Below, piece by piece: positions 1-9,563 of a stretch of 54,153 bases of DNA; position 1 is the stretch's first letter, and each line of letters begins with the position of its first letter. Location of the stretch: positions 1-54,153 of IMG/VR virus record IMGVR_UViG_3300009181_000094. The stretch is one strand, 5' to 3'. Made by a program: the position numbers and the translations under genes. The notes under the pieces are model-generated. The model was not told where the DNA came from. It did no database searches and worked only from the letters and a program-made list of their open reading frames with translations. This DNA comes from a virus.

Positions 1-449
1 ATATCAACACTGCTGGCATAATGTCAAGCACTGGCAATGCCATACATGGCAATATTACCACAGCCGGATTAATTAGTGCCACAGGCAACGTCACAGGTGG
101 CAATCTAAGTGGCACCAGCATTGTGGGCACGTTGACCACAGCCGTACAAAACAACATCACCAGCATAGGCACACTGAGCAGCTTGTCAGTTACAGGCAAT
201 GTGGTTGGTGGCAACATCAATACTGCTGGATTGGTATCAGTCACAGGCAACATAACCGGCGGTAATCTAAACGCAGTAGGATTGAGTTTGAGTGGCAATG
301 TAATCAGTGCAATCAATCTCACAGCAAACATTACAACAACAGCCAATGTCAATGCCAATAATATCAGTGCTACCACAGCGATAAATATTGCAGGAGCACG
401 GGTAGCAACATTGGATGACGCGGCTGCATTGGCATTAGCATTAGGATAA
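1..449 (+). CDS. Repeat-rich tail fibre/virion protein, C-terminal part (5' cut by window)
   Basis: The reading frame is open from base 3, so the ATG at 21 is probably internal and the gene begins outside the window. The visible protein is built from imperfect repeats of the type TGN(I/V)TGGN with alternating small and beta-branched residues, as in beta-structured fibre shafts of T4-like phages. It ends in a short acidic-alanine tail (DDAAALALALG). A segment at 99-183 is almost identical in DNA and protein to part of the downstream fibre gene (about 4109-4190), so the two are related and may exchange sequence. The next gene starts 3 bases after the stop. Virion fibre is inferred from composition and neighbours; the exact role is unknown. 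Confidence 0.7.
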   Translation, partial: INTAGIMSSTGNAIHGNITTAGLISATGNVTGGNLSGTSIVGTLTTAVQNNITSIGTLSSLSVTGNVVGGNINTAGLVSVTGNITGGNLNAVGLSLSGNVISAINLTANITTTANVNANNISATTAINIAGARVATLDDAAALALALG

Positions 450-452
450 CAA

Positions 453-785
453 ATGGCAAATACTTTTACACGAAAAACTCAACAAAATATAGGTGCAACA
501 GCTACCCAAATAGGTGCTTATACAGTGCCTTCGGCTACAACTACTATTGTGATTGGGTTGACTTGCACCAATACCACAGGCAGCGCAATCACAGCCAATG
601 TATATCTGGCCAATGCCACCGCCAACACTTATATTGTGGCCAATGCACCTATCAGTTCAGGAGCTTCACTAATTCCTGTGGGCGGCGATCAAAAGATTGT
701 GATGATCACTGGGGACAAAATGTATGTTCAAAGCAGTGCAGCCACCAGTATTGATACAGTAATGAGCATAATGGAAATCACCTAA
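453..785 (+). CDS. Small virion protein, 110 aa
   Basis: A 110-residue protein of beta-strand character, rich in Thr, Ala, Asn and Ile, without cysteines, signal peptide or membrane segment. It sits between two fibre genes. Its stop codon shares one base with the next start (TAATG at 783-787), so it is translationally coupled to the large fibre gene. Small all-beta proteins of this kind between fibre genes in T4-like aquatic phages are usually annotated as virion structural proteins. I do not recognise a specific family. Position and composition suggest a fibre-associated or collar-like component, but this is inference. Confidence 0.6.
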   Translation: MANTFTRKTQQNIGATATQIGAYTVPSATTTIVIGLTCTNTTGSAITANVYLANATANTYIVANAPISSGASLIPVGGDQKIVMITGDKMYVQSSAATSIDTVMSIMEIT

Positions 786-3700
786 TGAGCTATCTTGGTC
801 TTCAACCCAACACGCCACTGCTGAATACCAGCACCCAAACGTTCAGTGGTAACAGTGTGGCCACACAGTTTACGTTGGCCAGATCAGTAGCGTCTGCAGC
901 AGACCTAGATGTCATGATTGGCAGCACACTACAAAGACCTTTTACAGATTATGTTGCTGGCAACATAAGTTTGCAGTTTACTAGTGCGCCAACTGCTGGC
1001 GCAAACAACATCACTGTGACCTATCGTGGCGGTGCACTCAACAGTTTGAATTTGTCAGCATCAGTGTTCAATGCAGGCACAGTGGCAGCACCCAGTGTGG
1101 TGAGTCTGGCTGCCAACAACACTGGTTTGTATTGGGCCAATGCCAGTTCAATGAGTGTCACAGTGAGCGGCACCAATCGTGCTACTTTCAGTGCCAATGC
1201 CACTGCAATCAGCACAGACACCGGAGCCCTGCGTGTAAACGGCGGACTTGGAGTTGGGGGTAATACCATCATTGGTGGCAATGTGGTAATTGGTGACACT
1301 ACTCAAAGCACCAGCGTATCAACTGGCGCATTCAAGCTCAGTGGCGGCGCTGGTATTGTTGGTAATTTGAATGTGGGCGGCGACATCACCTGCGTGGGCG
1401 ACTTTACTGTCAACGGCACATTTACCACAACAGGCACAGACAGTTTATCAGTGACTGATCCTTTTATCTTTTTGGCCAATGCCAATCCTGGTGACACCTA
1501 TGACACTGGTGTGGTCTCGCAATACTATGATGGAGCCAACACACGTTATACTGGTTATTTCCGTGACATCACAGTGAACAAATACAAGTTGTTTGGCAAC
1601 TTGCTAACACAGCCAACCACAACAGTAGACACAACCGATCCTAGTTTTCAATATCAAGATTTGATTTTGGCCAACTTGAGTGCCACTGGCAATGTGAGTG
1701 GCACTTATTTGTTGGGCAACGGCAGTTTGCTCACTGGTATTTCAACTACCAGTAGCAATATCTTTAGTGGCAACACCAGTGTCTCTATACCTGCTGTGAA
1801 TGGCAATGTGAATGCTGTGATCAACAGCACTCAAATAGCCAACATATGGTCAGGCGGTATTTCAGTGGTTGGTGCAGTGACTGCATCTACCACAATCAGT
1901 GGTGCAGGCAACATCACTGGTGGCAACATAGCCACTGCAGGCTTGATCACGGCCACAGGCAATGTGACCAGTGCAGGTAATGTCAGTGCAGGCAATGTGC
2001 TGACTGGCGGAGTAGTCAGTGCGGTGGGCAACGCCACTGGCGGCAATGTAAATGCTGTGACGGCAGTCAGCGCAGGTGGCAATGTGATTGGCGGCAACAT
2101 CAAAACTGCTGGTATTTTATCAGCTGTTGGAGATGCATACGGTAACAACCTCAGTGCAGTCAACAACATAACTGCTGGATTGAATATCAGTGCCACAGGA
2201 GATGTCTCTGGACAAAATGTATACAGTCTGGGTGTGGTGTCTGCAGTAGGCAATGTCACAGGCAGCTACATCTTTGGCAATGGATCGCAACTGACCGGCA
2301 TTGACGCTACCAGCATACAAAATGGCAACAGCAATGTGCGAGTGTATGGCAACAGCAATGTTGCTGTAAGTATAACCAGCATTGCAAACGTAGTAGTATG
2401 GGCTACGTCAGGTGAGTATGTCACTGGGTTGATTAGTGCAACAGGCAACATAACTGGTGGCAATCTAATCACTGCAAATTTGGTGCAAGGGGCAACACTG
2501 AGTGCCACTGGCGCAGTCACATTCTCGGCCACAACACAAAGTATCGGTATCGGTAACAATCAAAGCACCGGAGCCATAGTGGTGGGTGCCACAGGACAAA
2601 CTGGCGAAATTGCAATTGGACAAAGCACTGCCACCCAAACAGTGAACATTGCCAATGCTGCCACTAGTACTGCTAACACCAAAACAGTAAATATTGGCCA
2701 AGGCGGTCTTGCAGGATCTACCACAAACATCAATGTAGGCCCAGTTAGTGCTACCACAGCCGCTGGCCTAGTAACATTTAATTCAGCCACCAGAGTGGCC
2801 ATTGCCAACACAGGTGCGTCGGCATTGAGCGTGGCTGGCAACATCACCGGCGGTAATGTGCTGTTTGGCACAGGTATTGTAAGTGGAACCGGTAATATCA
2901 CTGGTGGCAACTTGATTACCAGCGCCGCAATATCAGCGGCTTCAGTCAGTGCCAGTGCCAATATCACTGGTGGTAATTTGATTACCAGCGCCGCAATATC
3001 AGCGGCTTCAGTCAGTGCCAGTGCAAACATTGTTGGTGGCAACATCAACTACGGTTCAGGTATAGTGTCAGGAACTGGCAATATCACAGCAGGCACAGCC
3101 AATATTTCGGGTGGCAACTTGATTGGCACACTGGTTGGCAACGTTACTGGAACCACAGTGTCGGTCAGCGGTAATGTAATTGCTGGCAATTTAAACGCAG
3201 CCGGATTGAGTTTGAGTTCAAACGTGGTAAGTCAAATCACTACCACTGCCAACATCACAGGATCAAACATCATTGCCACAGCCGCAATGAGTGCCGCTTC
3301 AGTTAGCGCAAGTGCTAATATCACAGGCGGCAACTTAATAACATCAGCCGCAATATCAGCAGCATCAGTTAGTGCGTCGGGCAACATCACTGGCGGCAAT
3401 GTGCTGGGCGGAGCCAATGTCAATGCCACATTATTCACAGGCACTACAATTAGTGTAACTGGTAATATTACCGGTGGTAATCTTATTGTATCTGGAATAT
3501 TAGTTGACAATACTGGCAATCTTGATTTGCAGGCCACTGCAACAAACGCCAATATCAATCTAACACCCGCCGGCACTGGTATTGTTGGTATATCGACTTC
3601 ACTCAGTGTCACTGGCAACATCACTGGCGGTAATGTGTTGGGTGGCGCCAATGTCAATGCTACCACACATACTGGAACCACTGTAAGCGTCACTGGCAAC

Positions 3701-4789
3701 ATCACTGGTGGCAATGTTTTGGGCGGCGCCAATGTCAATGCCACACTGTTCACTGGAACTACAGTCAGTGTAGCAGGTAATGTCACTGGTGGCAATTTGA
3801 TTACAGCAGCCGCAATAAGTGCTGCGTCAGTTAGTGCATCAGGCACAGTAACTGGTAGTGGATTTGTTGCTACAGGTGCTACTGTAATAACAGCCAACGT
3901 GACCAATGCTGGCATGGAGTTGGGATTATTAAACGCAGTCAACACACCATACATTGATTTTCACAGTAGTGGTAATGCCACTGCTGATTATGACACAAGA
4001 ATTAGTTCTGGTGGCGGTGGAGCCACAGGCACAGGCACATTGAGTTTGACTGGAGCAGTTGTTACTGCAAGTGCAATTTTATCAGCCATTGGCAATATTG
4101 TTGGTGGCAATCTAAGTGGCACCAGCATTGTGGGCACACTGACCACAGCCGCACAAAACAACATTACCAGCGTGGGCACATTGAGCAGCCTAGCAGTAAC
4201 TGCCAACGTCACAGGTGGAAATATACTCACAGGTGGACTAATATCAGCAACTGGTGCAATAACTGGGGCGGCTATTACTGGTAGCAGTTTAACGGTGTCA
4301 ACTGGCAACATTGCTGGTGGTAACATCAACAACAACAACACCACTGGGGTGGGCAACATTGGTACTTCTACAGTGGCATTCAATACTGTGTTTGCCAAAG
4401 CAACATCTGCACAATACGCTGACTTGGCAGAATGGTATGAAGCAGATGCTGAGTATCCTCCGGGCACTGTGTTGATATTTGGCGGCAGCAAAGAAGTCAC
4501 CCAGGCCATTGGCATTGGTGATGTGCGTGTGGCAGGTGTGGTTTCTACAAATCCGGCACACATCATGAATTCAGGACTTGAAGCCGAACACACAGCAGCC
4601 GTGGCATTAACAGGTCGTGTGCCCACAATGGTAGTTGGCGCAGTGCGAAAAGGCGACATGATGGTCACAGCCGGCGGAGGACGAGCACAAGCCTGTGCAG
4701 AACCTAGAATGGGTGCAGTAATTGGTAAATCGCTGCAGGATCATCCAGGTGGGCAAGGCATGATTGAAATTGTTGTAGGAAGATTATAA
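785..4789 (+). CDS. Large repeat-rich tail fibre protein with C-terminal head domain
   Basis: A 1334-residue fibre protein. Residues 1 to about 90 form an N-terminal module (begins MSYLG) that resembles the whole N-terminal half of the next gene and probably docks the fibre. Around 215-290 is a globular stretch (DPFIFLANANPGD, then a DITVNKYKLFGN region) of the type seen in cyanophage fibres. Residues about 290-1190 are dozens of SxTGNITGGN-like repeats, likely a beta-helical or triple-stranded shaft. The last 120 residues (from YADLAEWYEADAEY) form a compact domain shared by many phage fibre tips and reminiscent of the peptidase_G2/IMC-type autoprocessing region, although I cannot confirm a catalytic residue. 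Likely a host-contact fibre. The long antisense frames opposite it come from repeat composition. Confidence 0.85.
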   Translation: MSYLGLQPNTPLLNTSTQTFSGNSVATQFTLARSVASAADLDVMIGSTLQRPFTDYVAGNISLQFTSAPTAGANNITVTYRGGALNSLNLSASVFNAGTVAAPSVVSLAANNTGLYWANASSMSVTVSGTNRATFSANATAISTDTGALRVNGGLGVGGNTIIGGNVVIGDTTQSTSVSTGAFKLSGGAGIVGNLNVGGDITCVGDFTVNGTFTTTGTDSLSVTDPFIFLANANPGDTYDTGVVSQYYDGANTRYTGYFRDITVNKYKLFGNLLTQPTTTVDTTDPSFQYQDLILANLSATGNVSGTYLLGNGSLLTGISTTSSNIFSGNTSVSIPAVNGNVNAVINSTQIANIWSGGISVVGAVTASTTISGAGNITGGNIATAGLITATGNVTSAGNVSAGNVLTGGVVSAVGNATGGNVNAVTAVSAGGNVIGGNIKTAGILSAVGDAYGNNLSAVNNITAGLNISATGDVSGQNVYSLGVVSAVGNVTGSYIFGNGSQLTGIDATSIQNGNSNVRVYGNSNVAVSITSIANVVVWATSGEYVTGLISATGNITGGNLITANLVQGATLSATGAVTFSATTQSIGIGNNQSTGAIVVGATGQTGEIAIGQSTATQTVNIANAATSTANTKTVNIGQGGLAGSTTNINVGPVSATTAAGLVTFNSATRVAIANTGASALSVAGNITGGNVLFGTGIVSGTGNITGGNLITSAAISAASVSASANITGGNLITSAAISAASVSASANIVGGNINYGSGIVSGTGNITAGTANISGGNLIGTLVGNVTGTTVSVSGNVIAGNLNAAGLSLSSNVVSQITTTANITGSNIIATAAMSAASVSASANITGGNLITSAAISAASVSASGNITGGNVLGGANVNATLFTGTTISVTGNITGGNLIVSGILVDNTGNLDLQATATNANINLTPAGTGIVGISTSLSVTGNITGGNVLGGANVNATTHTGTTVSVTGNITGGNVLGGANVNATLFTGTTVSVAGNVTGGNLITAAAISAASVSASGTVTGSGFVATGATVITANVTNAGMELGLLNAVNTPYIDFHSSGNATADYDTRISSGGGGATGTGTLSLTGAVVTASAILSAIGNIVGGNLSGTSIVGTLTTAAQNNITSVGTLSSLAVTANVTGGNILTGGLISATGAITGAAITGSSLTVSTGNIAGGNINNNNTTGVGNIGTSTVAFNTVFAKATSAQYADLAEWYEADAEYPPGTVLIFGGSKEVTQAIGIGDVRVAGVVSTNPAHIMNSGLEAEHTAAVALTGRVPTMVVGAVRKGDMMVTAGGGRAQACAEPRMGAVIGKSLQDHPGGQGMIEIVVGRL
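2894..3025 (+). repeat. 66-bp tandem duplication inside the fibre gene
   Basis: Two adjacent 66-bp units (2894-2959 and 2960-3025) differ at only a few positions and each encodes 22 residues containing NITGGNLITSAAISAAS. Because the unit is a multiple of three it keeps the frame. It is the clearest recent duplication in a gene made of older, diverged copies of the same motif. A third diverged copy is recognisable near 3310-3380. Such units can change fibre length by recombination or replication slippage. Confidence 0.85.
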
Positions 4790-5181
4790 TGAGTTACTTG
4801 GGAAATTCACCGCAGATTGGTCAGTATCGTAAAATGGACAATTTGACCTTTGACGGCGTACAACAGACATTTGACATCAACATCAGTGGCGTGCCTTTTA
4901 ATCCTCCCACAGCTTATGCCATGATGGTGAGTTTGAATGGCGTGGTACTAAATCCTGGTGTGAATTTTTCAATATCAGGATCACAAATCAGTTTTGCAAC
5001 ACCGCCTGCGGCATTAACACCGTTCTTTGGACTGTTGTTCGGAGATACACTATATACAGGCACACCCAGCGATGCCACTGTTACCAACAGCAAAATTGCA
5101 CAGGGTACGATCGATTACGACCGATTCAGTGTCAACACTCAAGCAACGTTGACAGCAAATCAAATCATATTTGGAGTTTAA
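4789..5181 (+). CDS. Short fibre-type virion protein, 130 aa
   Basis: A 130-residue protein starting MSYLGNSPQIGQ. It resembles the N-terminal module of the 1334-aa fibre (MSYLG, a strand-rich region with a VxLNGVVLNPGVNF-type segment, then SAPTA/TPPAA), but it ends after a short amphipathic tail (DATVTNSKIAQGTIDYDRF) in place of a shaft. Its ATG shares one base with the stop of the preceding gene (TAATG at 4787-4791). The shared module suggests that both proteins dock at the same virion site, perhaps as an adaptor and a long fibre. That role is inferred from architecture only. Confidence 0.65.
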   Translation: MSYLGNSPQIGQYRKMDNLTFDGVQQTFDINISGVPFNPPTAYAMMVSLNGVVLNPGVNFSISGSQISFATPPAALTPFFGLLFGDTLYTGTPSDATVTNSKIAQGTIDYDRFSVNTQATLTANQIIFGV

Positions 5182-5184
5182 GAA

Positions 5185-5598
5185 ATGGCAAGAAAAAGAA
5201 TATACGAGTACGTATTCACACCAGGCACAGCAGGTCTAGGCACTATACAAGTCCAGGATCGTATCAACCTGGAGGACTTCTTGGCCATATACGATACCAC
5301 AACCAACACATCAATCTACAACTTTGGAGCACCCACACAAGGTGGTACAGTAAGTTGGAGTTCAGGCACCATTGCTGGGTTGCCCACAGCCTATGCAGGT
5401 GTTACCACACTGAACTTGGACTTGGACACCAGCAGTCTAAGCGCCAATGACAAATTGGCCATTTATGTGGAATCACGTGAACTCGGCGTACAACCTTGGG
5501 AATTTGGCATGGATGCCATTGGACGTGAACGTGTGAGCAATCCAGAGAGTTTGATTGACGCTGACTTTGAATATGGTTTGCAAAATACCAAATGGTAA
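5185..5598 (+). CDS. Large structural protein, N-terminal fragment before an in-frame TAA
   Basis: This 137-codon frame (MARKRIYEYVF...) ends at TAA 5596-5598 directly after TKW. The same frame then continues without interruption to 9141. In related T4-like phage structural proteins, as I remember them, a DADFEYGLQ-TKW stretch is followed by Glu or Gln and more protein. One base change (CAA or GAA to TAA) would explain the stop. The fragment has a beta-rich N-terminal region and a ERVSNPESLIDADFEY segment typical of large baseplate-associated or virion proteins of aquatic T4-like phages. It is best read as the start of a gene of about 1318 codons that carries a nonsense codon or a sequence error. 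Confidence 0.65.
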   Translation: MARKRIYEYVFTPGTAGLGTIQVQDRINLEDFLAIYDTTTNTSIYNFGAPTQGGTVSWSSGTIAGLPTAYAGVTTLNLDLDTSSLSANDKLAIYVESRELGVQPWEFGMDAIGRERVSNPESLIDADFEYGLQNTKW

Positions 5599-8500
5599 AA
5601 CGTCAGCACTATCAACAACATTCCTAGTTTCTACGAAGATGTTGGTGCAGATTTAGTATACAACACCAATGGATATGCCACATTGTTGAGCAGCACCAAT
5701 TTGCTGACCAGCAATGCTGATACCAGTATCAACACAGCCGATGCTGGAACGCCGCCCTGGATCACCAACGATTATGCATTGATGATCAGCCAAACACAAG
5801 GCAACGTCACACCTTTTGTTACCAGTTATCTCACTGCCAATGTCAACAGTTCAGCAGAACGCACATTCACTGTGGCCAGCACAACTGGTGTTACTGCACT
5901 AGATAATATCATGCTGATTGGATTGCCTACCTCGGGTGGCACAACCACAGCAGTCAGTGCCATCACCAGCAATGCCACAACCACAGTCAATGTGGCCAGT
6001 GCTTCCGGTGCTGGTATTGTGGCTGGCACATACATCATTGTACAAACAGATACTACCAATATATACGAACTCATGGCAGTGACTTCAGTATCAACTAATC
6101 AACTCACAGTTGTGCGCCAAAGCAATGGCACCAATTCTTCATCTGCCAATATTGCCACAGGCAAAAACGTTTTTGTTGCCAGCACAATTGAAGTGGCACA
6201 AGTGCAAGAAGTTACAGATTCAACCACACTGCAACTGAACCGTGGATGGTATAATATTTCTGCAGCTAATTCTTTTGTGACAGGTTCAGTGTTTCAAAAG
6301 TTGAGCAGTAATGTGGAATTGGTCAAAATGACCACTGTCAGCACAGCGGTGAATGGCACACAAACCATTAGTCGCACACAATTCAACACCACAGGATTGA
6401 CCACTGCAGGTGTTGGGTCACCCTTGATTCGTATGACTGGTATGTTCTACGGTGGATCAAACACCATTCCCACTGTCACAGTCAACGTTACAGACACTCC
6501 ATTGACTGCCAACGAATACAGCAGCACACAAAACACTTCAGCCACCAATGCTGAAGGTATCAACATTGTGTATTTGGGGGAAACCAATAACTTTGCTTAC
6601 TACCCACGCAGATCGGTTGCAGTAGCGCCCGGCTATCCGCTGAATCAAACTGACACTTCCATACGTCAAGCATTTCCATATACCGGTGCTGACTTTGACA
6701 TTGCGTCAATGGCCAGTGATGGCGGCAATCCCAGTATTATCACAGTGACCACGCTGTATGCACATGGTTTGTTTCCAGGATGTCCAATTGTTGTGGACAT
6801 GACTGGTGGTACCAACACTGAATATGCCGAAGGGTCGTTTATTATCACAGCCATTCCCAGCACCACCACATTCCAATTTACAGCCAGAACAGGTGCTGTG
6901 GTCAGTGGTACTTTGACAGCCAATATCAACGTGCGAAGCAATGCTGTGTTCCAATCAAGACCGTTTGATGGCGGTGTGTTAATGGGTCCCGGCACACCCA
7001 CCCGTGGAGCAAGTGCAACTCGTGTGACCAAAAAATACTTCCGCTACCAATCTGGTAAAGGCATCTTCTTCAGCACTGGAACTGTGTTAGCACCTACCTT
7101 GGACGTGGCCAATGTTACATCTAGTGGTACTGTTGTCAACAGCAACATCACAATCACCACTGACATTGAGCACGGTCTCAACGCTGGCGCAACTATTACT
7201 CTAAGTGGTGTTACCACATCAGGATACAATGCCACAGGATACATTGTTACAAGTATAACCAGCGACACTGCATTTGTGGTGCAAGCACAAGGCACACTGG
7301 GCAGTGCAACTCCTGTGTTGGGGCAACAGCCTAGAATTAATGTCACTGCGTGGCATGGGGCAAGTATTAGAGCTGGGTTGTTTGACGACCAGAACGGCTT
7401 GTTCTGGGAAAATGACGGTATCACAGTGAATGCGGTGCAACGTTCAAGCACGTTCCAAACAGCAGGCCTGGTCAGTGTCAGTGTTGGTTCCAACCTTGTG
7501 ACCGGTGATGGAAACTGTCGTTTCCAAGATCAACTCAACGTGGGCGACGTTGTGGTCATACGTGGTATGACACACAGTGTGGCTTCAATCACCAACAACA
7601 ATCGTATGACAGTGGTACCCACATTCCGTGGGGTGACGAATCAAGTTCGTGTGAAAATGGCCTTGCGCAACGAAATTCGTGTGCGTCAAGCAAACTTCAA
7701 CATTGATCCACTCAACGGCACCGGCGCATCTGGATTCACACTTGATGCCAGCAAAATGCAGATGTATGCATTGGAATATTCCTGGTACGGTGCTGGTACA
7801 GTTATTTGGATGTTGCGTGGACAAGATGGGCGTTTCAATCATGCACACCGTCGTCCCAACAACAATTTGAACAATGAAGCATACATGCGTTCAGGTAATT
7901 TGCCTGCACGTTATGAAGCTATAAATGAAACTCCTACGAGTTCACTGAATGGCGCAATTACCAATAGTCAAACCACAATTACTCTGGTTGATGCCACAGA
8001 CTACCCACCAGCGTCGGTAACATATCCTGCGTATGTGATGATTGACAGTGAAGTCATAAAGTATTCAGGTAAAAATGGCAACGACTTGACTGGTTGTACA
8101 CGTGCCGCAACATTTACACAATGGGCCGAAGGACAAAGCCGCAGTTATACCAGTTCAGCAGCCACAACACATGCTGACAATGCAGGTGTTATATTGATCA
8201 GTAACACTTGTGTGCCCTTGGTAAGTCACTGGGGTAGTGCAGTTATCATGGACGGCAATTTCAACGGTGACGAGGGCTTTGCATTTACATACAACAGAAG
8301 CAACTATGGTTTGCCAGCTACAGTTGGTGCCAGCCAAACAGCGTTTTTGATGCGATTGGCTCCTAGTGTGTCAAACGGTGTTATTGGTGACTTGGGAGTG
8401 CGTGATCTTATCAATCGTGCTCAGTTGACACTGCAAACACTCACAGTCAACGTCAGTGCAGGACGATACTTGGTGACAGGTATTTTGAACCCCAACAACA

Positions 8501-9141
8501 TTGACTCAGCCAATACCACCTGGTCAGGACTGAACAATGCGGGTGGTGGCTTCCAGCCCAGTTTCTCACAGTTTGCTGTGGCTCCGCGTTATTCAAACGA
8601 AACCACAGGTGGCGTCCAAGCTGCTCCACTAAACACCACAGGTGGTTTTGCACGGTCAGGTGTTATGACTTCGGGCAGTTCTGTTAGAACGTATTCTGGA
8701 TTGAGCCTAACCAATGTGTCAAGTTCAGGTTCAGGTGCCAACGTCACTGTAACATTGCAAGCATTGAAAACTGTTTACAGTGATACCACAACTGCTATTA
8801 CCATTCAAAATCCTGGCACAGGTTATGCTGTGGGCGACACTGTGAAGATTCTTGGAAATGTATTAGGTGGAAGCACCACTGCAAATGATTTGTTCTTGAC
8901 AGTGGCTGCGGTATCAGCCGATATCACCGGAGGCGAAAGATTGTTTGCTATCCCAATTCAGTCCACAGGTGTTAATAATTTGGACTTGACACAGATCAAA
9001 CAGATTGGACAAAGTTCAATTCCTGGAACAGGCACCTATCCCAATGGACCAGAAGTATTGGCTGTAGTGATCACTGCATTGAGCACACAATCAGCACCAG
9101 TGGGCGAAATTCAGTTGAGTTTCCAGGAAAGCCAGGCCTAA
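5599..9141 (+). CDS. Large structural protein, continuation after the in-frame TAA
   Basis: About 1180 codons in the same frame as 5185-5598. No ATG or GTG with a ribosome site follows the TAA. The first usable codon is a TTG at 5683 without a Shine-Dalgarno, while the residues encoded between the stop and 5683 (VSTINNIPSFYEDVGADL) look like conserved protein. So this is not an independent gene. The protein is rich in Thr, Val and Asn with several repeated domains of the type (S/T)xxTTxFxVxA around residues 300-620, suggesting stacked beta-sandwich modules. It is probably a baseplate wedge or tail-surface protein, inferred from size, neighbours and the cyanophage-like N-terminus. Its 3' end overlaps the convergent Nudix gene by 4 bases. 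Confidence 0.65.
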   Translation, partial: NVSTINNIPSFYEDVGADLVYNTNGYATLLSSTNLLTSNADTSINTADAGTPPWITNDYALMISQTQGNVTPFVTSYLTANVNSSAERTFTVASTTGVTALDNIMLIGLPTSGGTTTAVSAITSNATTTVNVASASGAGIVAGTYIIVQTDTTNIYELMAVTSVSTNQLTVVRQSNGTNSSSANIATGKNVFVASTIEVAQVQEVTDSTTLQLNRGWYNISAANSFVTGSVFQKLSSNVELVKMTTVSTAVNGTQTISRTQFNTTGLTTAGVGSPLIRMTGMFYGGSNTIPTVTVNVTDTPLTANEYSSTQNTSATNAEGINIVYLGETNNFAYYPRRSVAVAPGYPLNQTDTSIRQAFPYTGADFDIASMASDGGNPSIITVTTLYAHGLFPGCPIVVDMTGGTNTEYAEGSFIITAIPSTTTFQFTARTGAVVSGTLTANINVRSNAVFQSRPFDGGVLMGPGTPTRGASATRVTKKYFRYQSGKGIFFSTGTVLAPTLDVANVTSSGTVVNSNITITTDIEHGLNAGATITLSGVTTSGYNATGYIVTSITSDTAFVVQAQGTLGSATPVLGQQPRINVTAWHGASIRAGLFDDQNGLFWENDGITVNAVQRSSTFQTAGLVSVSVGSNLVTGDGNCRFQDQLNVGDVVVIRGMTHSVASITNNNRMTVVPTFRGVTNQVRVKMALRNEIRVRQANFNIDPLNGTGASGFTLDASKMQMYALEYSWYGAGTVIWMLRGQDGRFNHAHRRPNNNLNNEAYMRSGNLPARYEAINETPTSSLNGAITNSQTTITLVDATDYPPASVTYPAYVMIDSEVIKYSGKNGNDLTGCTRAATFTQWAEGQSRSYTSSAATTHADNAGVILISNTCVPLVSHWGSAVIMDGNFNGDEGFAFTYNRSNYGLPATVGASQTAFLMRLAPSVSNGVIGDLGVRDLINRAQLTLQTLTVNVSAGRYLVTGILNPNNIDSANTTWSGLNNAGGGFQPSFSQFAVAPRYSNETTGGVQAAPLNTTGGFARSGVMTSGSSVRTYSGLSLTNVSSSGSGANVTVTLQALKTVYSDTTTAITIQNPGTGYAVGDTVKILGNVLGGSTTANDLFLTVAAVSADITGGERLFAIPIQSTGVNNLDLTQIKQIGQSSIPGTGTYPNGPEVLAVVITALSTQSAPVGEIQLSFQESQA

Positions 9142-9563
9142 GAACTCAAAGCAAGATATCTCTCTACAGTGTCTATCTTGCTTTGCACAGCTTCAATATT
9201 CACAGTTGACCATAAGCCAGGGTGCATGGGTCTAGGCCATTGACCACGATCAATCCAGGCGTAGCCCAGGTGTTCATCATTTAACACTGGCACAAATTCG
9301 TCAGCAACAACACACACCCAGGTGTTGTATTCAAACTGGCTGTCCGATGACGTAAATTTTTCTAGTGGAACCAAGCGTTGATATTCAGGCATTGAGCCTA
9401 GTTCTTCGATGCACTCACGTTCCATGGCACCCAGCAGTGTTTCTCCAGATTCTACCTTGCCACCAGGCAGTCCCCATGATCCAGGATGGCGTGTGTCGTT
9501 GCGCAAGAGATATAGATAACGTCCAGTGGCACTGCTACGAAACCAAACGCCAACGGCTTTCAC
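9138..9563 (-). CDS. Nudix hydrolase
   Basis: Hydrolyses nucleoside diphosphates linked to another moiety, with magnesium. The Nudix box GX5EX7REUXEEXGU is complete: GKVESGE, seven residues, then RECIEELG, preceded by the usual WGLPGG. I chose the GTG at 9563 (protein begins VKAVGVWF, 141 aa) because it overlaps the gp15 stop codon as GTGA and the family starts just before this first strand. Upstream in-frame residues belong to the gp15 3' end. It is the last gene of a minus-strand neck operon, an odd place for a metabolic enzyme. Substrate is unknown: damaged or unusual dNTPs, ADP-ribose and nucleotide sugars are all possible. Confidence 0.88.
   Translation of the reverse strand: MKAVGVWFRSSATGRYLYLLRNDTRHPGSWGLPGGKVESGETLLGAMERECIEELGSMPEYQRLVPLEKFTSSDSQFEYNTWVCVVADEFVPVLNDEHLGYAWIDRGQWPRPMHPGLWSTVNIEAVQSKIDTVERYLALSS

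Noticed and set aside
2894-3800. CRISPR-like array of short repeats
   Set aside because: The repeats are coding, in frame, imperfect and contiguous without unique spacers; they are fibre shaft repeats.
3232-4668. Long minus-strand open frames opposite the fibre gene (240 and 226 codons)
   Set aside because: They mirror the repetitive composition of the fibre gene, lack ribosome sites and encode Pro/Leu/Val-rich nonsense with no domain.
5596-5598. Use of TAA as a sense codon (recoded genetic code)
   Set aside because: TAA ends many other clearly bounded genes in the window, so genome-wide recoding cannot hold.
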